From Crenothrix sp043729335 (GTDB taxonomy: Bacteria; Pseudomonadota; Gammaproteobacteria; Methylococcales; Methylomonadaceae), in contig NZ_JAYTLQ010000057.1 of NCBI RefSeq assembly GCF_043729335.1, positions 124,001-188,000 of the forward strand: a stretch of 64,000 bases of DNA, written 5' to 3'. The position numbers and the translations under genes are program-made. Shown here in pieces: positions 1-7,866 of the stretch (its first letter is position 1; every line of letters starts with the position of its first letter). The notes beneath the pieces are model-generated. The model searched no databases. It saw only the letters and a program-made list of their open reading frames with translations, and was not told where the DNA came from.

Positions 1-1
1 T

Positions 2-295
2 GGATTCTGTTTTACATCTATCAGCGCATTTTGCATAGCCTTATTTTTGTTTCAATCAATTGTCCGCTGGCAACCCGCCCTCTTCATTTTGGCACCCCTA
101 AAATGGATGGGGCAATGTTCACTTTGGATTTATATTCTTCATTTGGTGGCAATTCGGAGTCTACTCTCGCTGCATTTTGAAACTCCTGAACTCAATAGTT
201 TTTTGTTCATTGTTTTTATGTTATGGGTATTTTTTGCAATAACTGCTCGCATTCTTTCGGCGTATCCTTTTGTTAGTAAAAGAAACCATGTGTAA
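2..295 (+). CDS. TraX/acyltransferase-like membrane protein, C-terminal part
   Basis: The reading frame is open to the left edge, so only about the last 97 residues are present and the true start lies outside the window. They contain two or three strongly hydrophobic segments and the motif MGQCSLWIYILHLVAI. This resembles the last membrane helices of TraX and acyltransferase-3 family proteins, where a G-x-x-S/T-L-x-I-Y-x-L-H signature is common. Those families transfer acyl groups to polysaccharides or pilin at the inner membrane. The family call rests on this motif alone. The stop overlaps the start of a short downstream ORF by 8 nt, suggesting co-transcription. Confidence 0.5.
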   Translation, partial: GFCFTSISAFCIALFLFQSIVRWQPALFILAPLKWMGQCSLWIYILHLVAIRSLLSLHFETPELNSFLFIVFMLWVFFAITARILSAYPFVSKRNHV

Positions 296-422
296 TAACG
301 ACTTACTCTTGGCAAGCTCCGCCATATTAACCTTAGGTATTTGTACGAATTACCTCATTACAACCTTTGGCGTGATAATGGAATTGCCATTTATGGTAAT
401 GCTATATTCCAATCTGCCATAA
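288..422 (+). CDS. Possible 44-aa hydrophobic ORF
   Basis: A short ORF (starts MCNNDLLLASSAILTL) overlaps the end of the preceding gene by 8 nt. It ends in a TAA placed directly against the ATG of the next gene and in the same frame as it. It is hydrophobic, like one or two membrane segments. It could be a separate small membrane protein, or the original N-terminus of the following gene cut off by a nonsense change. No clear Shine-Dalgarno sequence is seen. I do not recognise the family. Confidence 0.35.
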   Translation: MCNNDLLLASSAILTLGICTNYLITTFGVIMELPFMVMLYSNLP

Positions 423-992
423 ATGCAAGACATAGTATTGCTGCCAATGAAACCACTACATGACTATAAACGTTTCACTATAATTGGATTAGGCCATTTA
501 CTCTACGCAGCTTTTAACTGGGTGTTCGAACATATCATCTATGTTTACGCTGTATTCACATGGGGTATGTTGGTAGGCGGGGGATTGATGACCCTTCTTT
601 CTTTGATCCAGTGCGCCTTAACTTTGAAGCTATATGAAAAAATGCAAATCGACTGGGTGGGTGCAGGTGCTTTGCATAACTGGGATAACCGAGAACCCTC
701 AAGTTTATCGGGGCGTTTGTTTCGGCGCATCAGCAAAAAACCAAAAGCAGTGTTTGTTTTTTTGTGTGTGTTTTGTGATCCCTTTATCACCACTGCCTAC
801 TTTCGTAAAGGTCGCTTTGACGGACTTACCGCACAAGACTGGCAAATATTTATAAAAAGTGTGATGGTCAGTAATAGCTATTGGATTTGCATTTCCGCGC
901 TACTGGGGAATGGTATTGTCACAGCCTGGGAATGGGCGTGTATTCACACTCCTCTGACAACTTATTTATACCCTTTATTGGGATACAAATAG
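423..992 (+). CDS. Hypothetical multi-pass membrane protein
   Basis: This 189-residue protein has about four hydrophobic segments, near residues 17-35, 40-65, 108-128 and 145-165. Between the second and third lies a polar loop (GALHNWDNREPSSLSGRLF) with a basic stretch, RRISKKPK. I do not recognise a family. It begins immediately after the TAA of a short same-frame ORF, so this ATG may be a secondary start of an originally longer protein. It sits between an acyltransferase-like gene and another unrecognised gene, all on the same strand, which suggests one transcription unit of unknown role. Confidence 0.6.
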   Translation: MQDIVLLPMKPLHDYKRFTIIGLGHLLYAAFNWVFEHIIYVYAVFTWGMLVGGGLMTLLSLIQCALTLKLYEKMQIDWVGAGALHNWDNREPSSLSGRLFRRISKKPKAVFVFLCVFCDPFITTAYFRKGRFDGLTAQDWQIFIKSVMVSNSYWICISALLGNGIVTAWEWACIHTPLTTYLYPLLGYK

Positions 993-1019
993 CTCGTAAC
1001 CCTAAAATTAGAAAGCTTT

Positions 1020-1919
1020 ATGTTATCCCACAATTATTTAGATCAACAACCTATGCAAAAGACGCTTCGTGAATTTTTATATACTCCCATAGAAGAGGCT
1101 ATAGGAATACTGCATGCTCGGCAAAAACAACAGTTAGCGATACCTTTTTTAGATGTTCCCGAACCCTTACGTGTTTTTTCGGAATGGGAAAATAAGACTT
1201 ATCGACCTACCGCAGTTATGTTTCGTCAATCGGCTACCCCTAATTTTGAAATGGACCGGGTTTTAGGATTATGTGAAAAATACCAATTGGATCTTCTAAT
1301 TCTGACATTTCAGGAAGATAAATTCAGCCCTAATAACAATTGTAAATATGCGCTAGCACGCATGGGTTTTTTTGAAGGCTTAGGTCGTCAAGGTGGAAAA
1401 AAAATAAGTTACAGTACAATTCTTAACTTCAATCAATATAACGGGCTTCCATTAGGGGAATGTAAAACCTTCAGGGGGCAGCCATTCATGGAATTTCACC
1501 ATGGCTTGTTAATGCAAGAATTCCCTCAGATAAGCATCAACAATATATCCGATATCTCTGAATGGTTTATACGTAATCACATAAAAACGGGGAATTTATA
1601 TCAAGCAAATTTAAAACTTTTCTTGAAACATGCCATTCTTTTCGAGACTTTCGTATTATCAGGTAGTGAATTAAATTTTACCTTAAAGAAGGTTGTGCCG
1701 GCTTTTCAAGAAATTATTGACACCTACGGCATTAAACCACTTATTGTGAATTCCGAAGATCCCGACATGGAAGGCGACGATTATTGGCAGCTTTATCCTA
1801 AGCATCTACACCAATTTGCACCTTATGATCGACGTAAAACGCCCCGTTATGAGGCTCCGTTTGATAAGCTCATACCCGCGGAAATAAAACACAAAAAATG
1901 GACAATTCCATCAACATAA
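1020..1919 (+). CDS. Hypothetical soluble protein, 299 aa
   Basis: This is a predominantly soluble protein with no signal peptide and no motif I can assign. The middle carries FMEFHHGLLMQEFP and the C-terminal third is rich in Tyr, His and Asp (DMEGDDYWQLYPKHLHQFAP). The start at 1020 has a weak GAAAG five bases upstream. An ATG at 1053 (MQKTLREF) is the alternative. It follows the membrane-protein gene by 27 nt on the same strand, so the two are probably co-transcribed. Base composition is AT-rich relative to the housekeeping genes on the right, compatible with an accessory origin, but this is a visual judgement. Confidence 0.6.
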   Translation: MLSHNYLDQQPMQKTLREFLYTPIEEAIGILHARQKQQLAIPFLDVPEPLRVFSEWENKTYRPTAVMFRQSATPNFEMDRVLGLCEKYQLDLLILTFQEDKFSPNNNCKYALARMGFFEGLGRQGGKKISYSTILNFNQYNGLPLGECKTFRGQPFMEFHHGLLMQEFPQISINNISDISEWFIRNHIKTGNLYQANLKLFLKHAILFETFVLSGSELNFTLKKVVPAFQEIIDTYGIKPLIVNSEDPDMEGDDYWQLYPKHLHQFAPYDRRKTPRYEAPFDKLIPAEIKHKKWTIPST

Positions 1920-1979
1920 ACAGCACTATTTTCAAATCTCACTCGGGCTTATTTAGGGCGAGCTAAGACGGGTGGATTC

Positions 1980-2552
1980 TTAACCTTCCTGTCCGGCGAG
2001 CAATCGCTGGATATTGCTTTTATGTCGATACAATAAAAATAACATCATAATCACTGATGCGCCCGCAAGCTGAATATTGCCGGTTATAAACCACGCATAA
2101 ACCGGCGACAGTATGGACGCACATAATGCCGACAATGATGAAATTTTGCCTATTTTATACACCAACAGCCAAGTGGCAATAAAGGCTAATCCTACCCACC
2201 AGGAAAATCCCAACAACACCCCAATGGACGTGGCAACTCCTTTGCCACCTTTAAAACTAAAAAAAACAGGATACAAATGGCCTAAAAAAGCTGCCAAACC
2301 TGTTAATGCCAGTGCTTCTGCCGATACACCAAATGCATTGGCAACATAAACGGGGATTAGTCCCTTCAGTAAATCGCCTAGCAAAGTAATGCTGGCGGCT
2401 TTTTTACCACCAATACGCATAACATTAGTGGCTCCCGGATTACCGGAACCTTGCTCGCGCGGATCGGGTAACCCCATGAGTTTGCAAATAATAATTGCGC
2501 TGGAAACAGAGCCTACTACATAGGCCAGTGGAATAAAAAACCATTCAATCAT
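1980..2552 (-). CDS. plsY: Glycerol-3-phosphate acyltransferase PlsY
   Basis: PlsY is an inner-membrane enzyme that transfers the acyl group from acyl-phosphate to glycerol-3-phosphate, making lysophosphatidic acid, the first step of phospholipid synthesis. The 190-residue product has the expected multi-pass profile. It carries the family's three conserved cytoplasmic motifs: GSGNPGATNVMR near residue 35, GDLLKG near 58, and GHLYPVFFSFKGGKGVATS near 95. The start at 2552 was chosen because GGAAGG lies five bases upstream and the protein then begins MIEWFF, giving the usual family length; the longer frame adds 46 atypical residues. It is divergent from folB, a common gammaproteobacterial arrangement. 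Confidence 0.93.
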   Translation of the reverse strand: MIEWFFIPLAYVVGSVSSAIIICKLMGLPDPREQGSGNPGATNVMRIGGKKAASITLLGDLLKGLIPVYVANAFGVSAEALALTGLAAFLGHLYPVFFSFKGGKGVATSIGVLLGFSWWVGLAFIATWLLVYKIGKISSLSALCASILSPVYAWFITGNIQLAGASVIMMLFLLYRHKSNIQRLLAGQEG

Positions 2553-2640
2553 GTCTACCTTCCTTATTGATGACTTGTCAGCACAGGGCGTTTCCCTGAT
2601 ACTTAGCATTTTAAACCGCACATAATAACTGGGAATGACT

Positions 2641-2994
2641 GTGGACATCATATTTTTAGGTGGTCTTGAAATTGAAACCATCATCGGCATCTATGATTGG
2701 GAAAGAACAACCAAGCAAACCGTGGTGCTGGACATTGAAATGGCTTTTGATATAACCAAGGCAGCCGAAACCGACGATATTGAATATACCCTGGATTATA
2801 AGAAAGTGTCCAAGCGCATTATTTCTTTTGTTGAAGACAGCCAATTTTTATTGGTTGAAAAATTGATTGTTGAAATCGCTAATATTTTACTGACAGAATT
2901 TGCTATTCCTTGGTTAAAGATTACATTAAATAAAAAAGGAGCGATTCGTGGTGCCAGCGACGTAGGCATTGTTATCGAGAGAGGCCAAAAGTAA
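2641..2994 (+). CDS. folB: Dihydroneopterin aldolase FolB
   Basis: FolB converts 7,8-dihydroneopterin to 6-hydroxymethyl-dihydropterin and glycolaldehyde in folate synthesis. The protein shows the family N-terminus DIIFLGGLEIETIIGIYDWER, the central YKKVSKRIISFVE region, the LVEKL segment with the conserved Glu, and the C-terminal KGAIRGASDVGIVIERG. I favour the GTG at 2641: GGGAA sits about five bases upstream, and the product then starts MDIIF like known FolB proteins. An ATG two codons earlier (2635) overlaps that Shine-Dalgarno sequence and is less likely. The stop directly abuts the folK ATG, so the two are translationally coupled. Confidence 0.92.
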   Translation: MDIIFLGGLEIETIIGIYDWERTTKQTVVLDIEMAFDITKAAETDDIEYTLDYKKVSKRIISFVEDSQFLLVEKLIVEIANILLTEFAIPWLKITLNKKGAIRGASDVGIVIERGQK

Positions 2995-3480
2995 ATGCCT
3001 TATGGATACATCAGTGTCGGTAGCAATATCGACAAACACAAATACATTCCGGCCAGTCTTATAGCACTGCGGCAATGCTTTGGCCAATTAGCGGTTTCCA
3101 GTATTTATGAATCGGAAGCAGTCGGTTTTGCGGGAGATAGCTTTTACAATTGTGTGGTCGGTTTTAGCTCAGAACTGGACATTAAAACGGTGGCTAAGAC
3201 ACTACGGAAAATTGAATTGGATAACGGTCGAACGCGGGGCTGTAAAAAGTTTTCGGCGCGTACGCTAGATTTAGATTTGCTGCTTTACGGCGATCTGATT
3301 GTCAACGAAGAAGGCTTGCAAATACCGCGTGATGAAATTGAGCGTTATGCCTTTGTACTGGAGCCGCTAGCAGAAATTGCACCGGCATTGAAGCATCCTA
3401 TTAGCCAGAAAACTTACGCTGAGCTATGGGAGCATTTCGATAAAGCCGAGGTCAAACAAAAACGCATTAACTTCTTCTGA
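2995..3480 (+). CDS. folK: HPPK, 6-hydroxymethyl-dihydropterin pyrophosphokinase FolK
   Basis: FolK transfers pyrophosphate from ATP to 6-hydroxymethyl-7,8-dihydropterin, the step after FolB. The 161-residue protein has the HPPK hallmarks: YISVGSNID at the N-terminus, VSSIYESEAVGF, YNCVVGF, the catalytic loop with GRTRG, and the signature SARTLDLDLLLYGD carrying the two Mg-binding aspartates. Length is normal. The ATG immediately follows the folB stop. The convergent gene on the right is separated by a hairpin near 3517-3550. Confidence 0.95.
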   Translation: MPYGYISVGSNIDKHKYIPASLIALRQCFGQLAVSSIYESEAVGFAGDSFYNCVVGFSSELDIKTVAKTLRKIELDNGRTRGCKKFSARTLDLDLLLYGDLIVNEEGLQIPRDEIERYAFVLEPLAEIAPALKHPISQKTYAELWEHFDKAEVKQKRINFF

Positions 3481-3516
3481 TTGCTTGGTTGTTGTTGCCG
3501 TTTGCTTGATGGGCTT

Positions 3517-3550
3517 ATAAAAAAAGGCTTGCAACAAACGCGCAAGCCTT
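3517..3550 (-). terminator. Rho-independent terminator of the yidB-like gene
   Basis: A perfect 9-bp stem AAGGCTTGC / GCAAGCCTT with a 9-nt loop. On the minus strand it is followed by a run of seven T's, so it terminates the leftward yidB-like gene. It may also stop folK transcripts, although the plus-strand side has only TCTAGATTTT. Confidence 0.8.
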
Positions 3551-3572
3551 CTAGATTTTACAACTGCAAAAA

Positions 3573-4007
3573 TTAAGCCGTCTTAGTACCCAACATAGCC
3601 ATTAATCCACCTAAACCCTGTTCTAACAGGCTATTAGTGCTCGCACTATCAGGTATCTGACCATCTGGCGTTAGCTTATCAATAACTGTCGGCAACAAAT
3701 GAGAAAGCCCGCTGCTAACGTCCGCAACATTAATGCCCAATTTTGCAGCGATCTCCTGCACAAATGAAGAACCCAACACAGCCTGAAGTTGATCGCCAGA
3801 TACCGGTAAATTTGATCCTGTGCCAACCCAGGAAGCCACCTGCTCAGTCAGTCCACCCGCATTTAATTTTTGTAATAAACCGGATAACCCACCTATTTGA
3901 GGATTATTAAGCATACCTATAACAGAGGTTAATAAATTCCCCTGTGCTCTAGTAGTACCGCCCGCTTGGGTATTCATTACGTCTACGATTGAGTCGAGCA
4001 ACCCCAT
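3573..4007 (-). CDS. YidB / DUF937 family protein
   Basis: This 144-residue protein has the usual YidB layout: the start MGLLDSIVDVMN, a Gly/Leu-rich repeat-like middle (GGLSGLLQKLNAGGL), then WVGTGSNLPVSGDQLQAVLG, and a C-terminal helical region. The family is widespread in proteobacteria and its molecular role is not settled. AGGAGA lies seven bases before the ATG, supporting the start. It is a single-gene unit with its own terminator downstream. Confidence 0.85.
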   Translation of the reverse strand: MGLLDSIVDVMNTQAGGTTRAQGNLLTSVIGMLNNPQIGGLSGLLQKLNAGGLTEQVASWVGTGSNLPVSGDQLQAVLGSSFVQEIAAKLGINVADVSSGLSHLLPTVIDKLTPDGQIPDSASTNSLLEQGLGGLMAMLGTKTA

Positions 4008-4128
4008 AAGGATCTCCTAATTTAATGTGGTTAACAAGGCGCGTTTATTCGCAGCCGGGATAATCATACTGCTTTCCAATTTTAGGGTCAAAGTTCAGGT
4101 TTGTTTAATCCGTTGTAAAACACTCACT

Positions 4129-5481
4129 TTAGCCCAATTCATTTTTTAAGCGGCCATAAATACCGCCAAAACTGCCATTGCTCATCAATACAAAATGACC
4201 GCCTACTGGCGCTTCTTGCTTAATTAGCGCAACAATTTCATCAACAGTATGGCAAATAATAATGTTTTGGGCATATTGTTTTAACGCGCTCAAATCCCAA
4301 TCCATATTGTCTGGCTGATACATAATGGCCACATCGGCATTGTGTAAAGATTGCGCCAGTGTTTCGGTATGCACACCCAGGCGCATGGTGTTTGAGCGCG
4401 GCTCAACAATGGCAATAATGCGTTCATTGCCAACTTGTTTCCGCAGGCCATCCAGCGTAGTGGCAATGGCAGTCGGGTGATGTGCAAAATCATCATATAA
4501 CGTGACATTATTGATTTTGGCAATCACTTCCATACGGCGTTTAACGTTTTTAAACTGTGCCAGTGCGTTAATGGCATCTTTCGGTAATATGCCTACATGC
4601 TTGGCGGCAACTATTGCCGACATGGCATTGTAAACATTGTGATCGCCGGTTAAAGACCATTGCACACAACCTTGAGTTTCATTGTTAAACACCACATTAA
4701 ACTCGCTACCATCGGGTTTAATGAGCTCGGCATTCCAGGCCGCATCGCCATTAATAGAGGTTTGCGCTTGTGGTGTCCAACAGCCCATTGCTAACACTTC
4801 ATTAATATTTTCATCCGCTTCTGGGCTAATAATTAAGCCCTCACCAGGCACGGTTCTAATCAGATGATGAAACTGCTTTTGAATCGCCGCCAAGTCTGGA
4901 AAAATATCAGCATGATCGTATTCAAGGTTATTTAATATGGCCGTGCGCGGACGATAATGCACAAATTTAGAGCGCTTATCGAAAAAGGCGGAATCATATT
5001 CATCCGCCTCAATCACAAAAAATGATGACTCACCCAGACGCGCGGAAATGCCAAAATTTAATGGAATTCCACCAATTAAAAAACCGGGATTAAAGCCGTG
5101 ATGCTCCAAAATCCAGCTGAGCATACCGGTAGTTGTCGTTTTGCCGTGGGTTCCGGCAACGCCTAATACCCATTTATCGTGTAAAACGTGTTCTGCCAGC
5201 CACTGCGGGCCCGATACGTATTTAAGCCCACGATTGAGCACGGCTTCAACTTCTGGGTTACCGCGCGATAAGGCATTGCCAATAATCACCAAATCCGGTG
5301 TATTCGCCAAGTTTTCGGCGCTGTAGCCTTCCATAAGCTGAATGCCTTGCTGTTCCAGCTGCGTACTCATCGGCGGATAGACATTGTGATCAGAGCCGCT
5401 GACCTGATAACCCAACTGACGAGCAATAACGGCTAGGCCGCCCATGAATGTTCCGCAAATACCTAAAATATGAATATGCAC
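4129..5481 (-). CDS. mpl: UDP-N-acetylmuramate:tripeptide ligase Mpl
   Basis: Mpl recycles peptidoglycan by joining the tripeptide L-Ala-gamma-D-Glu-meso-DAP to UDP-MurNAc in the cytoplasm. The 450-residue protein starts MHIHILGICGTFMGG, the Rossmann-type UDP-binding N-terminus, and has the ATP-binding loop GVAGTHGKTTTTGM near residue 108. The Mur-ligase central domain carries EADEYDSAFFDKRSKF and NLEYDHADIF, and the third domain DDFAHHPTAI and EPRSNTMRLG. The EADEYDSAF stretch distinguishes Mpl from MurC. Length is normal for the family. Confidence 0.95.
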   Translation of the reverse strand: MHIHILGICGTFMGGLAVIARQLGYQVSGSDHNVYPPMSTQLEQQGIQLMEGYSAENLANTPDLVIIGNALSRGNPEVEAVLNRGLKYVSGPQWLAEHVLHDKWVLGVAGTHGKTTTTGMLSWILEHHGFNPGFLIGGIPLNFGISARLGESSFFVIEADEYDSAFFDKRSKFVHYRPRTAILNNLEYDHADIFPDLAAIQKQFHHLIRTVPGEGLIISPEADENINEVLAMGCWTPQAQTSINGDAAWNAELIKPDGSEFNVVFNNETQGCVQWSLTGDHNVYNAMSAIVAAKHVGILPKDAINALAQFKNVKRRMEVIAKINNVTLYDDFAHHPTAIATTLDGLRKQVGNERIIAIVEPRSNTMRLGVHTETLAQSLHNADVAIMYQPDNMDWDLSALKQYAQNIIICHTVDEIVALIKQEAPVGGHFVLMSNGSFGGIYGRLKNELG

Positions 5482-5518
5482 TGCTTTTCCTAAAAGTTGT
5501 TAAAAATGTAAATACTCA

Positions 5519-5766
5519 CTTCTTGTTTTGAAAAGGGGATTAAAGAGGATGTATTTAAAAAATTCCCCTTTATACCCTTTGGGTTCCTGCCATTAAGTTA
5601 AGAGCACGACCCCTTCTCCAAAGGGAGAAGATTGGGATGAGGGGAAATTTAACTTGTTGATTTTATTCTCCTCACCCCAGCCCTCTCCAGCAGGAGAGGG
5701 AGCTTTCTTGCTTAACTTAATGGCAGTGAACCTTTGGGTACTAACCCCCTTTTTTCAAAAAGAAGA
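5519..5766. repeat. MITE-like palindromic element, about 248 bp
   Basis: The mpl-apaG gap is almost filled by a nested inverted repeat. Outer arms: CTTCTTGTTTTGAAAAGGGG at 5519-5538 against the reverse complement of about 5745-5766, with a few mismatches. Inner arms: GGTTCCTGCCATTAAGTTAAG at 5582-5602 against 5711-5732, differing by one inserted base. The centre holds a further CTCTCC / GGAGAG hairpin at about 5683-5700. It has no coding capacity. The form suggests a non-autonomous element or a large structured intergenic repeat. Confidence 0.6.
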
Positions 5767-5885
5767 CTGAACCCGTACCAAAAAATGATTTTCTTGGTTA
5801 TTTATCTTTTGCAATACAATACATGCTTGCGTTTCACTTTCAGTTACGATGAAATAATCTAAAAGTAACTTAGTATGATCTGATA

Positions 5886-6263
5886 ATGACCCAAAAAAAC
5901 AAAATTATAGTTGAAGCAACGCCTTATTTCATAGAAGCGCAATCATTTCCCAATGATGGCCGCTATGTGTTTGCATACACCATTACCATTACCAACGCTG
6001 GCGATGTAGCGGTAAGGCTGATGACACGCCACTGGTTGATTACGGATTCTAACGGTAAAATTCAGGAAGTTAGGGGCGATGGTGTTATTGGCGAACAGCC
6101 TTATTTAAAACCGGGTGAGTCGTTTCGTTACACCAGTGGCGCCATGATTGAAACACCGGTAGGTACAATGCAAGGCAGCTATAGCCTAATTGCCGACAAT
6201 GGCGATTGTTTTAATACCCCTATACCGCAATTTACCCTGTCTATTCCAAGAACACTGCATTAA
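5886..6263 (+). CDS. apaG: ApaG (CorD) protein
   Basis: ApaG is a small beta-sandwich (fibronectin-III-like) protein linked genetically to cobalt and magnesium efflux; its biochemical role is unsettled. The 125-residue product shows the family features: FAYTITITNAG, LMTRHWLITDSNGK, VRGDGVIGEQPYLKPGE, YTSGAMIETPVGTMQGSY, and a C-terminal FTLSIPR. It is followed four bases later by apaH, the same pair as in E. coli. Confidence 0.95.
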   Translation: MTQKNKIIVEATPYFIEAQSFPNDGRYVFAYTITITNAGDVAVRLMTRHWLITDSNGKIQEVRGDGVIGEQPYLKPGESFRYTSGAMIETPVGTMQGSYSLIADNGDCFNTPIPQFTLSIPRTLH

Positions 6264-6267
6264 CCTC

Positions 6268-7122
6268 ATGTCTATCTATGCCATCGGGGATATTCAAGGC
6301 TGTTTTGATGATTTATTAAGGCTTTTGGATACCGTGTCTTTTAATGAACACACTGACCAACTATGGTTTGCCGGTGATTTAGTCAATCGTGGGCCAAAAT
6401 CCTTGGAGACACTGCGTTTTGTTAAATCATTGGGTATGGCAGCTATTTCTGTATTGGGCAATCATGATATGCACTTACTTGCTTCAAGCTGCTTGCCAAA
6501 ACTATCCCCTAAAAAAGATTCATTCAGCCCGATATTAGAAGCATCAGACAGGGATGAATTAATGCATTGGCTAAGGCATCGACCGTTATTTCATTACAAC
6601 GATGATTTTTGTCTGTTACACGCAGGCATTCCCCCGCAATGGGATTTTAAAACCACTCAAGAAATGGCAGCAATTGCCGAAGCCGCTTTAAGAAGTCCAG
6701 ATTATTTTTTGTTTTTAAAACAGATGTATGGCAACAAGCCCGATATATGGTCAGCCAAGCTAAAAGGCATGTCCAGACTGCGCTTTATTATTAATTGCTT
6801 TACCCGTATGCGCTATTGCGACAGTAATGGCCGCTTGGATTTTGCCAATACTGGGGCTATCGGCAGTCAGCCAGAAGGTTTAATGCCCTGGTTTGCCGTG
6901 CCTGACCGTAAAAGTCAGGCTATGCGGATTATTTTTGGGCATTGGTCTACGCTAGGCTATTATGAGGGCGATAATTGTTATGCTATTGATACCGGCTGTC
7001 TGTGGGGTAAGCAATTAACGGCGATCAAACTGGGCGATCCCGTGCAGCGTTTTAGCATTGATTGCCCTGGAGTCAAAAAACCGTCCAAGACCTCATTGCC
7101 AGCTTTACTGCAAGCCGTCTAA
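6268..7122 (+). CDS. apaH: Diadenosine tetraphosphatase ApaH
   Basis: ApaH is a metallophosphoesterase that splits Ap4A symmetrically into two ADP and can also act on Np4-capped RNA. The 284-residue protein has the calcineurin-like metal motifs in order: IGDIQGC near residue 6, FAGDLVNRGPKS near 35, LGNHDMH near 66, and FGHWSTLGYY towards the C-terminus. The start at 6268 gives MSIYAIGDIQGC, as in known ApaH; an in-frame upstream ATG inside apaG would add 26 unrelated residues. It follows apaG closely in the same operon. Confidence 0.94.
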   Translation: MSIYAIGDIQGCFDDLLRLLDTVSFNEHTDQLWFAGDLVNRGPKSLETLRFVKSLGMAAISVLGNHDMHLLASSCLPKLSPKKDSFSPILEASDRDELMHWLRHRPLFHYNDDFCLLHAGIPPQWDFKTTQEMAAIAEAALRSPDYFLFLKQMYGNKPDIWSAKLKGMSRLRFIINCFTRMRYCDSNGRLDFANTGAIGSQPEGLMPWFAVPDRKSQAMRIIFGHWSTLGYYEGDNCYAIDTGCLWGKQLTAIKLGDPVQRFSIDCPGVKKPSKTSLPALLQAV

Positions 7123-7137
7123 TGCTATGTAGTCTGT

Positions 7138-7290
7138 CCACGAAAAACACGAAAGCCACGAAAAAAAAACGGATGATAATGCGAGTGTGGCATGTTTGGC
7201 GCGAACCGTGGGGTGTTGCCATTTTTTGATACCTCATCGACGGTATGAAGCATGGGAAAGTCTGGTGTTGTCTTTTGTACTTTTCGTGAA
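7138..7290. repeat. CACGAAA direct repeats and an inverted copy
   Basis: Three CACGAAA units occur at exact 9-bp spacing (7139, 7148 and 7157). An inverted TTTCGTG lies at 7282-7288. CACGAAA-rich intergenic repeats are known in many proteobacterial genomes. This gap lies between apaH and the convergent 6S RNA gene and contains nothing else recognisable. Confidence 0.5.
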
Positions 7291-7361
7291 CAAAAAATGT
7301 CTGTCGATCACGAAATTATTTGCAGAATAGGTTTGCTGAACAGCAAGCTCTGTAAGGATAA

Positions 7362-7549
7362 AAGGCGTATCTCCCACCCGTGCCGTTATGCGCTTTCGTC
7401 CTTGAACCGATGGTTCAAGTGGGGATGCAGTCGATAAATCAGGCTTCCCACCTAAGCGGGCATGCACACATTACCGGTAGTTCACCCCCGGGGTTAATAT
7501 AGGTTCAGGAAACACCCAGCGCACTCTCGAACACCGCAGGAGATACCGG
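7362..7549 (-). ncRNA. ssrS: 6S RNA
   Basis: 6S RNA mimics an open promoter and binds sigma-70 RNA polymerase in stationary phase. On the minus strand, GTATCTCC (7539-7546) pairs with GGGAGATAC (7367-7375) as the closing stem. The sequence TGCGGTGTTCGAGAGTGCGC follows the 5' arm, as in pseudomonad-type 6S RNAs. The 3' half contains CTTGAACCATCGGTTCAAGG, matching the E. coli CTTGAACCAAGGGTTCAAGG hairpin. The position directly downstream of zapA is the conserved location of ssrS in gammaproteobacteria. The usual downstream partner, the 5-formyl-THF cyclo-ligase gene, is absent here. Ends are approximate. Confidence 0.9.
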
Positions 7550-7557
7550 TTAATAGT

Positions 7558-7866
7558 TTACTCTGTTTGCTGATTTTCCAAAACGTTTTCTATCTTATTG
7601 CGCATGTGATCCAGACACTCACTGAGTTGCTGGTTTAGCAGCGCGTTTTGATTCTTAACCGATTCCAGCTCATGAGACAGGTTTAAAGCCGCCATCACAG
7701 CAATTCTGTCTGGACCGCTGATCTTGCCAGAATCGCGCATTTTGCGCATTTTTTCATCCAGCTGTTGCGCGGAACGAACTAAGGTATCGCGTTCTTCAGG
7801 ATCACAGGCAATTTTATATTCTTTGCCCATAATGGTCAGTGATATGGGTTGAAATTTTTGATTCAT
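7558..7866 (-). CDS. zapA: Cell division protein ZapA
   Basis: ZapA bundles FtsZ protofilaments at the Z-ring. The 102-residue protein has the ZapA head (ISLTIMGKEYKIACDPEERDTL, then LVRSAQQLDEKMRKMRD), the conserved DRIAVMAALNLSHEL segment, and a C-terminal coiled coil. The gene starts within the stop of the upstream coiled-coil gene (ATGA overlap) and is followed by the 6S RNA gene. Confidence 0.93.
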   Translation of the reverse strand: MNQKFQPISLTIMGKEYKIACDPEERDTLVRSAQQLDEKMRKMRDSGKISGPDRIAVMAALNLSHELESVKNQNALLNQQLSECLDHMRNKIENVLENQQTE

